Source: Ferruginibacter sp.
Lineage (GTDB): Bacteria > Bacteroidota > Bacteroidia > Chitinophagales > Chitinophagaceae
Length of the DNA: 64,000 bases
Reading direction: 5' to 3'
NCBI GenBank assembly: GCA_014379625.1
Contig: JACMLJ010000058.1
Location: 1-64,000, forward strand
Under the pieces are notes generated by a model. It was not told where the DNA came from and searched no databases. It saw only the letters and a list, made by a program, of their open reading frames with translations. Positions 27,586 through 37,842 of this stretch are shown here, one piece after another. The first letter of the stretch is position 1. Every line of letters starts with the position of its first letter. The position numbers were made by a program, and so were the translations under genes.

Positions 27586-28917
27586 CTACAGTTTTGGAAG
27601 CTGGTACCCGTTATGATATTCCTTCATTAAATATTGCTGATTGATCGCATCATCTGTAAATGCACTTTTCGCTTTATCCCACAATAATTTTTTCCCGCTC
27701 CTGAACGAAATATTTCCCATTTGAGCAACGGTGGCAACATGGGCGCCATCAGTGACAGGGCAATGCAGGTCGGCAGTTTTCCGCGACTTAACTGCCATTA
27801 TAAAATTCTCCCAATGTCTTTCGAGGCCATTATCTGCTGATTTTTGTAATGGCATGATTATTTTATTTTTACTTTGTCTTTCTTCAATTACCTCCCATCC
27901 GCCACGATTTAAGATAAGCGTTCCATTGTTGCCGATATAGGCAATACCATGGTCTCTGCCGTAAGGGCCATTGTCGATGCCCATAGCTGAATCCCATACC
28001 ATGTTGAACTTATCAAATTCGTACAAAGTGGTCAGCGTATCCGGTGTTTCTTCATACAGGTCGGGGTAGGCAAATTTTCCGCCCAGGCCGGCAATGCTGA
28101 TGGGCAGGTCGGCTTTCATACCAAGCAACGCATAGTCTAATAAATGTACACCCCAGTCGGTCATTAACCCACCTGCATAATCCCAGAACCACCTGAAATT
28201 AAAGTGAAAACGGCTGGCATTAAAAGGTCTTTTACTGGCCGGACCTAACCATTGTGCATAGTCCACCCCTGCCGGTGGCGAGGAATCGGGTACTACAGGT
28301 CCGGGTTTCATCCAGCCTTGGTAGCACCATACTTTTACGGTACGGATATTTCCTAATTGTCCGCTGTGTACAAAATCAACCGCATCCTTAAAATGCTGCT
28401 GGCTGCGTTGCCATTGCCCTGCCTGCACTATTTTATTGTATCGTTGTTGTGCGGCAACCATCCTCCTGCATTCACCGATAGAGTTGCCTACCGGTTTTTC
28501 CACGTACACATCTTTTCCTGCTTCACAGGCATGGATCATTTGTAAAGCATGCCAGTGATCCGGTGTGCCAATAATAACGGCATCAATATTTTTCTGCGCC
28601 AGTAATTTCCGGTAGTCATCATAGATCTTTATTTTCGTTGCGTCCACGTTTAATTTGGCTAATTCCGCTAGGCGGGTATCAATCACATTTCTATCCACAT
28701 CACATACGGCCACCAGGTTAACGCCCGGTATTTTTAAAGCGGCTTTCACGTTGGCCCAACCCATTCCTTTAATACCAATGGCACCAATATTCAGTTGATC
28801 GCTGGGAGCTATCCCGCTATTTAAAATGGAAAATACCTTGTTGTCAAATACCGGCATCAATGCGCCTGCGCCAAGGACCAGGGAAGACTGGTGAATAAAT
28901 TTTCTACGGGATGACAT
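27586..28917 (-). CDS. Gfo/Idh/MocA family oxidoreductase, exported
   Basis: The N-terminus SSRRKFIHQSSLVLGAGALM looks like a Tat-type signal of the kind seen in Bacteroidota exported oxidoreductases. The Rossmann part (NIGAIGIKGMGWAN, VAVCDVD, GTPDHWHA) and the EKP motif in VYVEKPVGNS are followed by the C-terminal domain. It probably acts on a sugar or polyol with NAD(P) in the periplasm; substrate unknown. Length 443. Confidence 0.88.
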   Translation of the reverse strand: MSSRRKFIHQSSLVLGAGALMPVFDNKVFSILNSGIAPSDQLNIGAIGIKGMGWANVKAALKIPGVNLVAVCDVDRNVIDTRLAELAKLNVDATKIKIYDDYRKLLAQKNIDAVIIGTPDHWHALQMIHACEAGKDVYVEKPVGNSIGECRRMVAAQQRYNKIVQAGQWQRSQQHFKDAVDFVHSGQLGNIRTVKVWCYQGWMKPGPVVPDSSPPAGVDYAQWLGPASKRPFNASRFHFNFRWFWDYAGGLMTDWGVHLLDYALLGMKADLPISIAGLGGKFAYPDLYEETPDTLTTLYEFDKFNMVWDSAMGIDNGPYGRDHGIAYIGNNGTLILNRGGWEVIEERQSKNKIIMPLQKSADNGLERHWENFIMAVKSRKTADLHCPVTDGAHVATVAQMGNISFRSGKKLLWDKAKSAFTDDAINQQYLMKEYHNGYQLPKL

Positions 28918-29525
28918 GATAATTTTTTTTTTAAGATGTTTAGATGTATTACCAGCGAAAGGATTGCATTGTAAAATGAGTTTGATATCAATGAGGCAGG
29001 TAATAACAATTACGCTACCATCGGCTTTTCAGCAATGGTTAATAAGGTATAAACTTAATAAATTTATCTTGTAATAGTATGAGTTTATTCTTTATGATGT
29101 ATTATTTGCCCGGTAAAGTTGTATTGATAATTAACTTTAAAAAAATACCATCAATAAATGCCGATCCCGGCAGAACAGAACCTCAAAATGTTGATTTTAC
29201 CTTCCTGCCATGCATTCGATATGTTGAGTTTACGGCTGTATTTTAATGAATGGGTTTGACAACTGGGTATATGATTTTATAATTTATCCCTACTGGGTGT
29301 CATTTCTAAGTTTTACCGGATAGTCATTATGTATGGTTCGCATGCTACAACAAGAGGTCATTAATGATGTGTATTTATCAGTATCCGTTTGACTGAAAAC
29401 AAGAACAATTTTTTATCTTCAAAAACTGTATAAAAAATTCCTTTTTTTTATTATCTTGGATACAAAGTGTGGATTATTGAAATTGTAACTCCAAATAATT
29501 TAATACAGTCCTAAAAAGAAATGTT
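28918..29525. other. Divergent intergenic region
   Basis: About 600 bp between the oxidoreductase (minus) and the phosphatase (plus). It must hold both promoters, but only a weak TATCTTGG near 29452 is seen. No gene, no strong hairpin. Confidence 0.4.
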
Positions 29526-30047
29526 ATGAAATACACGATACTGCTTGTATTATTATTCTGTTTGCCAACACTCCTTAAAAGTCAATCGCTTACTAAAATC
29601 TTTATCGTCAGGCATGCCGATCGTCTGGAAGGCGATGACTTATCAAAGGCAGGCATAATAAGAGCAGAAGAACTTAAAAGGGTACTTGGCCGGGCTGGCA
29701 TTCAGCGTATCTTTTCAACTGAAACTGTACGAACCCGTAAAACGGTAAAACCCCTGGCAGAGCTATTGCACTTACCAACAGGAATATATGCTACCCCACT
29801 GAGCCTGATTAATTTGATTAAGACTAACCACCCGGGTAGGCGTATCGTTATAGTTGGGCATTCCGATACGGTTGATGATTTGATTAGCAGTTGCGGTTGC
29901 ACTCCTCCCCAGGATATTACCCCCAATATGCCTGCCACCCAATTTGACAATCTTTTTTTGGTGGCTTTGCGAAAAACGGTAGTAAATAACCAATCCAGTT
30001 GGGTTTGTGAATTAATCCACATGAAATATGGAGCGATTGCCAACTAA
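29526..30047 (+). CDS. Histidine phosphatase family protein, exported
   Basis: 173 residues with a signal peptide (ILLVLLFCLPTLLKS). The catalytic motif IVRHADR and the second histidine in IVGHSDTVDD mark the phosphoglycerate mutase-like superfamily; the first motif is RHA instead of RHG, which is common in the SixA-like branch. Substrate unknown. Confidence 0.85.
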   Translation: MKYTILLVLLFCLPTLLKSQSLTKIFIVRHADRLEGDDLSKAGIIRAEELKRVLGRAGIQRIFSTETVRTRKTVKPLAELLHLPTGIYATPLSLINLIKTNHPGRRIVIVGHSDTVDDLISSCGCTPPQDITPNMPATQFDNLFLVALRKTVVNNQSSWVCELIHMKYGAIAN

Positions 30048-30220
30048 CGTGGCAGATCAATAAATTAGCCGTACCGACTGACCCACACACCAGTTGTGAA
30101 TCATAGCGTTTTCTTGCAGACACTATCTATCCAAAAACACAGTCCTCAGCCAGGTTTGTTTTCATCTCGCCGCTTCATCAACAAACTCCATTGTATCACA
30201 GTTAGCCAATATTAACTGAT

Positions 30221-30262
30221 CATATTGCGCTGCAGTGTCAAAGGACACTACAGCGCAATATG
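30221..30262. repeat. Long near-perfect hairpin in the 424-bp gap before the protease
   Basis: Arms of 19 bases (30221-30239 and 30244-30262) match with one exception around a 4-base loop. There is no T-run after it on either strand, so it is not an ordinary terminator. The rest of 30048-30471 holds nothing I can name. Confidence 0.7.
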
Positions 30263-30471
30263 GGTAGCCCTTGCAAACCCACTCACCTTATGCTATCGTT
30301 GCAGATTTTAAAATAAGTTCAAAGCCTTAGTGATGAGAGCCGGGGAAAGTGCGATTTCACGGAAATAATAAAATTGAAATTTCTGTTACCCCAATTTCAA
30401 ATACTGCGTCTAATGAAGAATTGATTACAAAAAAATAAAATCATTTCATTTAAAAACAAAAACAGATTTTT

Positions 30472-32286
30472 ATGCAAGCAACAACTTTAAAAGCAGAAGA
30501 GTTAGAGGCATTAAAAGCCTCGTCACGGCAGCTTTCGCCAGAGCAGATTGGCGAACGAACCCAAAAGAAAGATGACCGGTATGTATTTACTGCAATTCGC
30601 AAAACTTCACGTGCTTATGCTGGTCCGCTGGATGCGGATGGTGGCGATGAACTTTCTTCAGCACCGGACTATGAGTTGGTTGAGATAACCCTCATAAGCC
30701 CTGAAGATTTTGAATACACGCCAAAATTGGACGAGGCCGACAAAAAAGCGGCTAAGCCTATTGAAAACAAACTTGGTAAGCTCAAAAATTATTATGCCTA
30801 CGACAACGGGTTACTGGCTGGTAGCCATGGAGAAGGAGCCGGTGAATCTGCGGAATTGCCTGCCATGATAGACCGCAGGGTTAACCAATCGCCGGTTAAA
30901 GACCAGGGAGGCAGGGGTACCTGCGTTTCGCATGCATGTATGGGATTACTCGAGGCATATCCGCATATCAATGACAATCTTTCTGAACAGTATACCCATT
31001 TTAAGTTCAACTCATTTTTAGGTCAGCCACAAAACCAGGATAATGGTTTAAGAACTACCGATGCAGCTCCTTTTCTTTCGAGGAGTAACGGCTATGTATG
31101 CCTTGAAAACCAGTGGCCGTACATCCCCAACCAGTCAACAATCAACGCAATGGTGGCTGCAGGTACTTATGCGCCGCCAGCAGCAGCGGTTGGCAACCAG
31201 GCTTTTGGTATTGGCGCTTATAAAATTATAGGTGACAATGGGCTGGCAGGCGAAAGCATTAAAAATACCCGTTACCTGGAAGCCCTGTTGTACCAGGGAT
31301 ACAATATTGTTTTTGGTTGTTATGCCTCATGGGACGATAAAGACAATAATGGCATACTTGATCCCCTGCTTAACAGCAATGGCACTCCCGCCAGTGGTGC
31401 AGGCCATGCAATGCTTATTGTAGGTTACAACCGTACCGATCAATACTTTATAGTGAAGAATAGCTGGCAGGCAACCTGGGGCCATAGCGGCTATGGTTAT
31501 TTCAGCTATAACTTTATGCGCGCCTGCGCCAAATATGGTTTTGTAGTTGATAGTGTGGTACCCGCAGCTCCGCCTAACCCATTGCCCGCAAAGCTGGTAA
31601 GCGCCCCTTACAGCAATGCCAAAATAAGTCGCGCTGCCCTTCGTGCTGCTATAGTTTTTTTCAAAACATCTTCTGGTCGTTATGCGGTAGCTGAAGCTTA
31701 CGCTGGCGACAACCTCTACCTGCGCAACCTTAGGGTGTACAATAGTAATGGCAGCATGCACCTTACACTGGATACCCTTGTTATCCGTAGTTCCTATCTT
31801 TGCGATCTTGACACGGGCCGTGAAACCAGCACCAATGCCGACTTCTGGTGGGAAGGTGTAAGCCCGGGTATTCACTTCCTGGTGCCCCGCCTCGGCGCTA
31901 CGGCATGCATAGCTTTTAACCTTGCTGCCGTAACCAAAGCCGGTATTAGCGCAATGACGCTTGGTACGCCATCCGTTGATTCCGGATTATTGAAATATGC
32001 AGTAATCGTTGGCCAAACAACCAGCGGCAGGTATTATAAAATATTAGTGCATGCCAAACCGGGTAATGTTTTACAGTTATCTTATATAGAAGTATTTAAC
32101 GCGGATGGTACAAGGTACAAATACGCTCAAAGCATAAACGTACCTTCGTCATGGACATACAACCTGGATGACTTAGCTTTGTCGGGCGGGGTTGCTGCTG
32201 ATATCTGGTGGCATGTGATCTCCAATAATGTTGGATTTTTAGAACGGTATTCTACTTCCAGGATGCGCCTGATTTGGAGCTTGTAA
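30472..32286 (+). CDS. Papain-like (C1A) cysteine protease with two C-terminal beta repeats
   Basis: The 604-residue protein has an N-terminal region of ~130 residues without a signal peptide, then a papain domain: oxyanion Gln145 and catalytic Cys151 in VKDQGGRGTCVSHA, His312 in GAGHAMLIVGY, Asn330 in IVKNSWQATWG. Residues ~370-485 and ~490-604 are two related beta domains (TSSGRYAVAEAYAGDNLYL; TTSGRYYKILVHAKPGNVL). All catalytic residues are kept. With no export signal, it may act inside the cell or leave by an unknown route. The next gene, 11 bases on, looks like an inhibitor of this protease class. Confidence 0.88.
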   Translation: MQATTLKAEELEALKASSRQLSPEQIGERTQKKDDRYVFTAIRKTSRAYAGPLDADGGDELSSAPDYELVEITLISPEDFEYTPKLDEADKKAAKPIENKLGKLKNYYAYDNGLLAGSHGEGAGESAELPAMIDRRVNQSPVKDQGGRGTCVSHACMGLLEAYPHINDNLSEQYTHFKFNSFLGQPQNQDNGLRTTDAAPFLSRSNGYVCLENQWPYIPNQSTINAMVAAGTYAPPAAAVGNQAFGIGAYKIIGDNGLAGESIKNTRYLEALLYQGYNIVFGCYASWDDKDNNGILDPLLNSNGTPASGAGHAMLIVGYNRTDQYFIVKNSWQATWGHSGYGYFSYNFMRACAKYGFVVDSVVPAAPPNPLPAKLVSAPYSNAKISRAALRAAIVFFKTSSGRYAVAEAYAGDNLYLRNLRVYNSNGSMHLTLDTLVIRSSYLCDLDTGRETSTNADFWWEGVSPGIHFLVPRLGATACIAFNLAAVTKAGISAMTLGTPSVDSGLLKYAVIVGQTTSGRYYKILVHAKPGNVLQLSYIEVFNADGTRYKYAQSINVPSSWTYNLDDLALSGGVAADIWWHVISNNVGFLERYSTSRMRLIWSL

Positions 32287-32297
32287 AAACATTTACC

Positions 32298-32603
32298 ATG
32301 AAGCCTGATATAAATGCTGAAGCCGTAAGCCGAATAAATATGAAAAGCGGGGAAACCATTAAAATGGGATCACTTAAAAAAGCGGTAGTGCCACCATTTG
32401 TGATGATGGTACCATTTATTGAGTTACCCGGTTTTATTGAACTTTCGCGGCAGGATAACCTTGAAGAAGAAGGAGTACATGGCTGTACTTTTACATTAAA
32501 AGCCTTAAAGCCCGGCACAGGCGAAATAATTACCGGTTTTAGAGATTTGCGCGAGGGAACTACCGTAATGGTAAAACACATATCCATAGAAGTGGTACCC
32601 TAA
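32298..32603 (+). CDS. Small chagasin-like protein, putative inhibitor of the upstream protease
   Basis: 101 residues from ATG 32298, no signal peptide. INMKSGETIKMG, then GCTFTLKALKPGTGEII and KHISIEV follow the pattern of the chagasin/I42 inhibitors of papain-like proteases (strand, GETI, ... FTLKALKPGT, ... V-T-V). The usual NPTTGY loop and RPW loop are not evident; the stretches VVPPFVMM and GFRDLREG stand there. It starts 11 bases after the protease stop, so both are likely made together. Inhibitor function is inference. Confidence 0.6.
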   Translation: MKPDINAEAVSRINMKSGETIKMGSLKKAVVPPFVMMVPFIELPGFIELSRQDNLEEEGVHGCTFTLKALKPGTGEIITGFRDLREGTTVMVKHISIEVVP

Positions 32604-32628
32604 AAGCCGGACAAATAAAGTGCATTTC

Positions 32629-32676
32629 AATCCCGTTGCCATCTAAAAAATACAGATCGGCAGCGGGATTTTTTGC
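32629..32676 (+). terminator. Rho-independent terminator after the protease/inhibitor pair
   Basis: Arms aatcccgttgcc (32629-32640) and ggcagcgggatt (32659-32670) pair with one G-T, followed by a run of T. Confidence 0.75.
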
Positions 32677-32763
32677 CTTTATGCATATTCATTCACTAAT
32701 TCAAAGACTATCCCGGTAAGCTGATATTATGCATAGGTGACCTGCATTGCAGTCATTAAAATA

Positions 32764-34350
32764 TTATTGCACTTTCATTATCGGTTTCATCTGCTGGTTG
32801 CTGCCGTTTTGAAAACGCAGGTAGTACATGCCCGGTTTGTAGGACGAAAGATTGATTTCTTTTATGATTGTTTGTGGTCGGTCGTAAGTGGTTTCCAGCA
32901 AGGTTGAAATAAGCAAACCTTCCGGCGAAACCAATTGAAGTAAAGTATGTCCGCCCTGGGTTTTAAACTCTACTTTGGTAGCACTCAAAATCGGGTTGGG
33001 TGAATTTCTAACCAGTTCTAGCTGTGGATTTGCAGACCTTCCCAGGGGCGCACAATTTACATTGTTACAAATATTGTGTTCTGTGAAATTCTTTAACATG
33101 ATCTGTTGCAGGCTGGTACTATCCTGGCATAGCCAGCGTTTCATGATGCTAAAATAAATACTCCTGAAATCATTTTGCATGGGGATATTGTCATTTACCC
33201 CGGCTACTGCAGGAATAATCGGATTGCTACCGATGATACCTCCTGTTACCTGTGAGCCAAAAATAAACATAGGCGCTGCATATCCATGATCCGTACCACC
33301 GCTGGCATTACTTTTTATACGTCGTCCAAATTCACTAAAAGTCATACCGATCACACGCTGGTCTTTATTCATTAGTTTCAGGTCGCTGTGAAACGCCTTG
33401 ATCGTATTTCCAAGGGTGGCCATCAAATTTGCATGGGCGCCTGTAGAAGTGTCGTTGGTGTTCGTTTGGACGGAGTGCGTATCAAAACCTCCAAAACTTA
33501 CCACATAGATCTTGGTTTTCAGTCCACCGTTAATTAAGCGCGCGACAATCTTTAACTGGTTGGTAAGTGAATTACTGGGGTAAGTTGCCTGGTTTGCATT
33601 ACCGGGCAGGTTATAAGCATTTTTTACAGCGTTGTAATATACCTGAGCCTGTTTGGATACATCTCTTACATATTGCAGTTTTTGCCCTATGGGTGTATTG
33701 GTGGGTACAATATCTTCACCGCCATCTGCATTATTGATAAATGAATTGGGATCGCTGATGGTATAACCCATTGGTGACGTTGGTCCCAGTAAAGAAAGTG
33801 AAGTGCCTGATCCAAATTGTATACCCAATGGATCCGGCATATTGGTAGTTGGATAACCGGACGGATAACCAGGGTACTCGCCATTGAGATAACGGCCGAT
33901 CCAGCCATCGCTCAGGTACTGATCACTATCTGCAGCAGTCATCCAAATATCCGTAGCCCTGAAATGAGAAAAACTGGGTGTTGGGTAACCCGCAGATTGT
34001 ATGATACTAAGCTTACCCTCATCGTACAGATCACGCAAACCGGTTAGGGAAGAATGTAATCCTGTTGCAATGGTGCCGGTGAGTGCGAGCACTTTATTCT
34101 GCGCCAGGGCGATATTAGACCGAGCATTTACATAGTTGCCATATTGGTCTAATGGGATCACTGTATTTAATCCATCGTTACCACCACTCATTTGTATCAC
34201 CACCAAAATATGGTCGTTGGCGGTTCCCGGCGGAAAAAACTGGCCAAGCAAACTGTCATCTGCATGGGCGGTAAGATCTAAGCCATTGAAAATGCCTGGC
34301 AGGCCTACGGCACTGATGGCGCTGTTGCGGAGAAAGTTTCTGCGTTTCAT
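32764..34350 (-). CDS. DUF1501 protein with T9SS sorting domain
   Basis: The N-terminus MKRRNFLRNSAISAVGLPG is a Tat-like signal. The DUF1501 (sulfatase-like) core shows VVIQMSGGNDGLNTVIP, SAGYPTPSFSHF, SFGGFDTH and EFGRRIKSNASGGTDHGYAAP. The last ~85 residues (NSPNPILSATKVEF to KPGMYYLRFQNG) form a C-terminal sorting domain of the type IX secretion system, so the protein is exported to the surface. It follows the DUF1800 gene by 27 bp; the pair is conserved, function unclear. Confidence 0.85.
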   Translation of the reverse strand: MKRRNFLRNSAISAVGLPGIFNGLDLTAHADDSLLGQFFPPGTANDHILVVIQMSGGNDGLNTVIPLDQYGNYVNARSNIALAQNKVLALTGTIATGLHSSLTGLRDLYDEGKLSIIQSAGYPTPSFSHFRATDIWMTAADSDQYLSDGWIGRYLNGEYPGYPSGYPTTNMPDPLGIQFGSGTSLSLLGPTSPMGYTISDPNSFINNADGGEDIVPTNTPIGQKLQYVRDVSKQAQVYYNAVKNAYNLPGNANQATYPSNSLTNQLKIVARLINGGLKTKIYVVSFGGFDTHSVQTNTNDTSTGAHANLMATLGNTIKAFHSDLKLMNKDQRVIGMTFSEFGRRIKSNASGGTDHGYAAPMFIFGSQVTGGIIGSNPIIPAVAGVNDNIPMQNDFRSIYFSIMKRWLCQDSTSLQQIMLKNFTEHNICNNVNCAPLGRSANPQLELVRNSPNPILSATKVEFKTQGGHTLLQLVSPEGLLISTLLETTYDRPQTIIKEINLSSYKPGMYYLRFQNGSNQQMKPIMKVQ

Positions 34351-34377
34351 TGTTAGATTAGATTTAGTTGGCCACGA

Positions 34378-36102
34378 TTACATTAATTGGTATTCTTCCA
34401 GCTTGCTTAAAAAATAGGAAGCGAGGGTTTTGAGCCTGGTATTCACTACACTGAAATTGTTTAAATTTTCCGGTGCGATCATATAAGCATTCCAGGCATC
34501 GGACCAGTAGTGATCCTGGGTTTGGCCCGTGAGTAAAATACTGCTTTTGATACTATCTCTCAACGGTTGGGTAAGTGTGCGGCGTAACAGGTATTTATTG
34601 AAATCAACTATTAATTGATTAGGGTCAGCGGGATTACTCATTCGCCTGGCAAAATCCACCACATCAAAATACAATTTAAACCCGCCGTTACTGTAACTGC
34701 TGTTTACCAGTGTATTGACCAGGTTTTGCCGCTTCGTAAAAGTATCTGTATTGATCCAAAGCCGGTCAAAAAGCGGCGTTTGGTAATAGGCCGGAAAACC
34801 GGATACATTGGGTGGATTACCCAGGTCCTGTTCCTGCGATATCATAAAAGAACTGCCCATATAAGCCAGGTGGCGGTATAACAATTGTGGATTTGTTTTA
34901 GGGGGTAAACGCAGCTTACATTCCCTGATCATCCCAACGGTAAAGTCGGCCGCACTTTTGATCATAGCGCCAAACTGTAATACATCAAAAAAATGTTCGC
35001 TCTTAAAAAGCTGTGCCAATACCGGTTTTATTTCATAATTATTGCTGCGCAGTGTAGCAGCCATCGCGGTTATCACATCTGTTTCGGTATCGGTGCTGAT
35101 TTCATCATACACAAAAAAACGATACAATCTTCTACAGATATACATGGATACTTCTTCGTTTGCAAAGATCAGGTTCAACAGGTCGTCTACTTCCAACTGT
35201 GCTTCCGCGATTGGGCGGTTAATAACCGCATTGCCATAAAAAGAAGAGAATTGTTTGGGGTTCGTATCATGCCTGCTCGATGTAAAATAAGAACTCACCG
35301 TATTGCGGTTTACCTGGTAACCAGTAAGCACACGCGCAGCCGCTTTTACATCATTTTCTGTGTATTGGCTTAGGGGTCCTTTGCCCAATGTAAACAGCTC
35401 CTGGAGTTCACGGCCATAATTTTCATCCGGGGCAGTTTTGGTATTCTGGTAGCCATTCAGGTAGATGAGCATGGCCGGGTTAAGTGTAATGGCTTTTGTA
35501 AATGCTTTAAGATTTCCCAGCGCATACTGACGCAGGGTTTTCATGTAATCATAACAAAGTGTACCGGTATCAACCGTATCAAATTCAATGGTGAAATGGG
35601 AACTCCAGAAAAGGATCATCTTTTCCTCGATGCTGGCGGGTTGGTTGATAAGTGTATTAAACCACCAGGTTTTTATTGAATCTCTTCTATAAGAATTTAC
35701 AGAGCCGGAGTTGGTGGGTGTATTTACCCATGTTCTACCCACGGGTACAGCCCAATCGGGGTCATTGGGCAACGTATTGACAATATCCGTGCTGTACACT
35801 TTAACCGGTTCGCCCATATTGCCCGTTGTATTAACGGTATTTAGCAACTGGTCCACGGCCGCCGAATAGGTAAGCCCGGTAAGAGTCAGCACCTGTTCCC
35901 TTGGAGCGCCAAAGCAAAGCCGTTTTAACAGATGTATGATTTCATTCTCCGTCCATGCACCTGCATAGGGGTTAATGCTGGTAGTGAAAGGGTTTGCCGC
36001 TGCTGTCCTTTCCAATTCAACGTTTTGGCTATTAACAGTTTGTGCCGCCTTTTTTTTTGCTGAAGGGGAAAGCAGTGTTTGTAAAAAATCATTCCTATCC
36101 AT
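34378..36102 (-). CDS. DUF1800 family protein
   Basis: 574 residues. DUF1800 features: HLLKRLCFGAPREQV, ILFWSSHFTIEF, ENYGRELQELFTLGKG, DVKAAARVLTGYQV and a final domain with PPNVSGFPAYYQTPL. No strong signal peptide is seen. It is transcribed ahead of the DUF1501 gene, the usual order of this Bacteroidota/Planctomycete pair. No enzyme activity is established. Confidence 0.88.
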   Translation of the reverse strand: MDRNDFLQTLLSPSAKKKAAQTVNSQNVELERTAAANPFTTSINPYAGAWTENEIIHLLKRLCFGAPREQVLTLTGLTYSAAVDQLLNTVNTTGNMGEPVKVYSTDIVNTLPNDPDWAVPVGRTWVNTPTNSGSVNSYRRDSIKTWWFNTLINQPASIEEKMILFWSSHFTIEFDTVDTGTLCYDYMKTLRQYALGNLKAFTKAITLNPAMLIYLNGYQNTKTAPDENYGRELQELFTLGKGPLSQYTENDVKAAARVLTGYQVNRNTVSSYFTSSRHDTNPKQFSSFYGNAVINRPIAEAQLEVDDLLNLIFANEEVSMYICRRLYRFFVYDEISTDTETDVITAMAATLRSNNYEIKPVLAQLFKSEHFFDVLQFGAMIKSAADFTVGMIRECKLRLPPKTNPQLLYRHLAYMGSSFMISQEQDLGNPPNVSGFPAYYQTPLFDRLWINTDTFTKRQNLVNTLVNSSYSNGGFKLYFDVVDFARRMSNPADPNQLIVDFNKYLLRRTLTQPLRDSIKSSILLTGQTQDHYWSDAWNAYMIAPENLNNFSVVNTRLKTLASYFLSKLEEYQLM

Positions 36103-36327
36103 ACAGTTTATTTTTTATAATAATTGCAAAAGAAATAGTGATATTCAGTTCAACAGCGGATTAAAACTGGTGCCGGAAAAGCATCAATGATGAAAGATAA
36201 AATATTGACCATTCACCTTTAACTCAATACCAATTCAATTTATTGCGTTCACCTTTACTTATTCACCGGTTTAAGACAGTAATTTTTGTTAGCTCCAATG
36301 GTTTAACCCTGTTGAGCCAAACCAATG

Positions 36328-37842
36328 CTATTTTGCTTCCACCATTTTACGAAGCAGGTCAATTTCTTTTTGTTGCTGTTCTATCAACCCCTTCATTTCC
36401 TGCATGGATTTTATCAGTGGTACCACAAATTCTGCATAGCGTAATCCATAGGGGGTATGTGCATTTGCAGGTTTATCAATACCACTAAAATCATATTGCG
36501 CATCTGCCGCTGCCTTTTCCACTTCCTGGGCAATTAACCCCGAAAACCTGATAGCTGGTGCCTGTGGATCAACGGTATTCGATGCATTTGGCTTTGTACC
36601 CTGTAACTGTTGCAGCTTAAGCAGGTCGTAATTGTAAGTAACAGGTCTTAAGCGCATTATAAATTCTAAACCTGCTACATCTTCCCGAATATTATTTTTG
36701 ATCTTGGCATCGCTGAATGTGGTCCAGCCTACCTGTCCACCAATGCTGGTGACAGCCGTATTGCCGATCCTTACCTGGTTGTTGGCCGTAATTTGCACCC
36801 CCTGTCCCAATGCGGAGGAATTACTTACAGAAATTACCGTGGCAAGATCAACCGCTGCGCCTACAAAAGTATTGCCCGTTCCTGCGGTTTGACTAAGCCC
36901 GGCCTGGTAACCAATAAAAGTATTATTTGTATTGCCCGTTCCGGTATATGCCAGGCCAGTATTGTGCCCTACCATGGTATTATTGCTGGCGGTTGTGGCA
37001 GAACTAAGTGCATAATGCCCCAGTAAAACATTGTAGGATGGGGAAGTAAGGCTTGTACCGGTATTATAGCCAAGCGCAATGTTCTCAAGTCCCCCAGTTA
37101 TCTGTTGCAAGGCATTGTTACCAATAGCCAGTTGGGTAAAACTCCCAATATTATTCTGTAAGGCACCGGAGCCGATAGCCAGTAAATTGCTGCCTGAACT
37201 ATTACTGCTTGCGGCCAGGTTCCCGATAGCTATATTTTCTGATGATACCGTATTCCTGAGGGCATTATGGCCGATGCCCACATTGCCTGTAGCGGTAATC
37301 ATTGTAGCCAGGGCATCCGTGCCGATACCGATATTCGTGGAACCGGTAGTAATATTAAATGCTGCTGAATCACCCAATGCAACATTGTCGGAACCTGTAG
37401 TGACTTTTGAAAGGGAAAGATAACCCATGGCATTATTGCCTGTCCCTGTGGTAGCCGGGTTTAATGCCCGGTTACCAATCGAATTGTTCCGTTTGGAAGG
37501 ATCAGGGTCGATATATGCGGATCGCTGGTTATTGGTACGGATCGTTAATGCTATATTATCCACGGTACCCAAAAAATTAGTGGAAGCATTGGTACCTGTA
37601 TTGCCAGTAATGGCCCATCCTGTTCCACCGAGTACAATTGATCTGCGTTTAACTACCCCGAGGGTATTAACGGTTACAAAACTATCCGTAGCTGCGCCTC
37701 CCTGAAGCCCTTCTAACCGCAGGGGGTCTGTGGCGGAAACAACATGCAATTTATTTGTGGGAAGCAACACGCCCACGCCTATATTTTGTGATTGAAGATT
37801 AAAAGAGGCAAGCAACAGGAAGATAAGTAGATATTTCGTCAT
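36328..37842 (-). CDS. Secreted tail-fibre-like protein with S74 chaperone domain
   Basis: ATG at 37842 gives a signal peptide (MTKYLLIFLLLASFNLQSQ). Residues ~90-370 are short Gly/Asn-rich repeats (NTGIGxxAL, GNVGIGHNAL, ENIAIGN) of a trimeric beta-helix. The C-terminal part (TTFSDAKIKNNIRE to MVEAK) is the peptidase S74 intramolecular chaperone with the SDxxxK motif, ending in a coiled coil. It likely forms a self-processed surface fibre. Confidence 0.82.
   Translation of the reverse strand: MTKYLLIFLLLASFNLQSQNIGVGVLLPTNKLHVVSATDPLRLEGLQGGAATDSFVTVNTLGVVKRRSIVLGGTGWAITGNTGTNASTNFLGTVDNIALTIRTNNQRSAYIDPDPSKRNNSIGNRALNPATTGTGNNAMGYLSLSKVTTGSDNVALGDSAAFNITTGSTNIGIGTDALATMITATGNVGIGHNALRNTVSSENIAIGNLAASSNSSGSNLLAIGSGALQNNIGSFTQLAIGNNALQQITGGLENIALGYNTGTSLTSPSYNVLLGHYALSSATTASNNTMVGHNTGLAYTGTGNTNNTFIGYQAGLSQTAGTGNTFVGAAVDLATVISVSNSSALGQGVQITANNQVRIGNTAVTSIGGQVGWTTFSDAKIKNNIREDVAGLEFIMRLRPVTYNYDLLKLQQLQGTKPNASNTVDPQAPAIRFSGLIAQEVEKAAADAQYDFSGIDKPANAHTPYGLRYAEFVVPLIKSMQEMKGLIEQQQKEIDLLRKMVEAK

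Noticed and set aside
37079-37705. Long plus-strand frames opposite the tail-fibre gene
   Set aside because: They are antisense shadows of a repetitive coding sequence.
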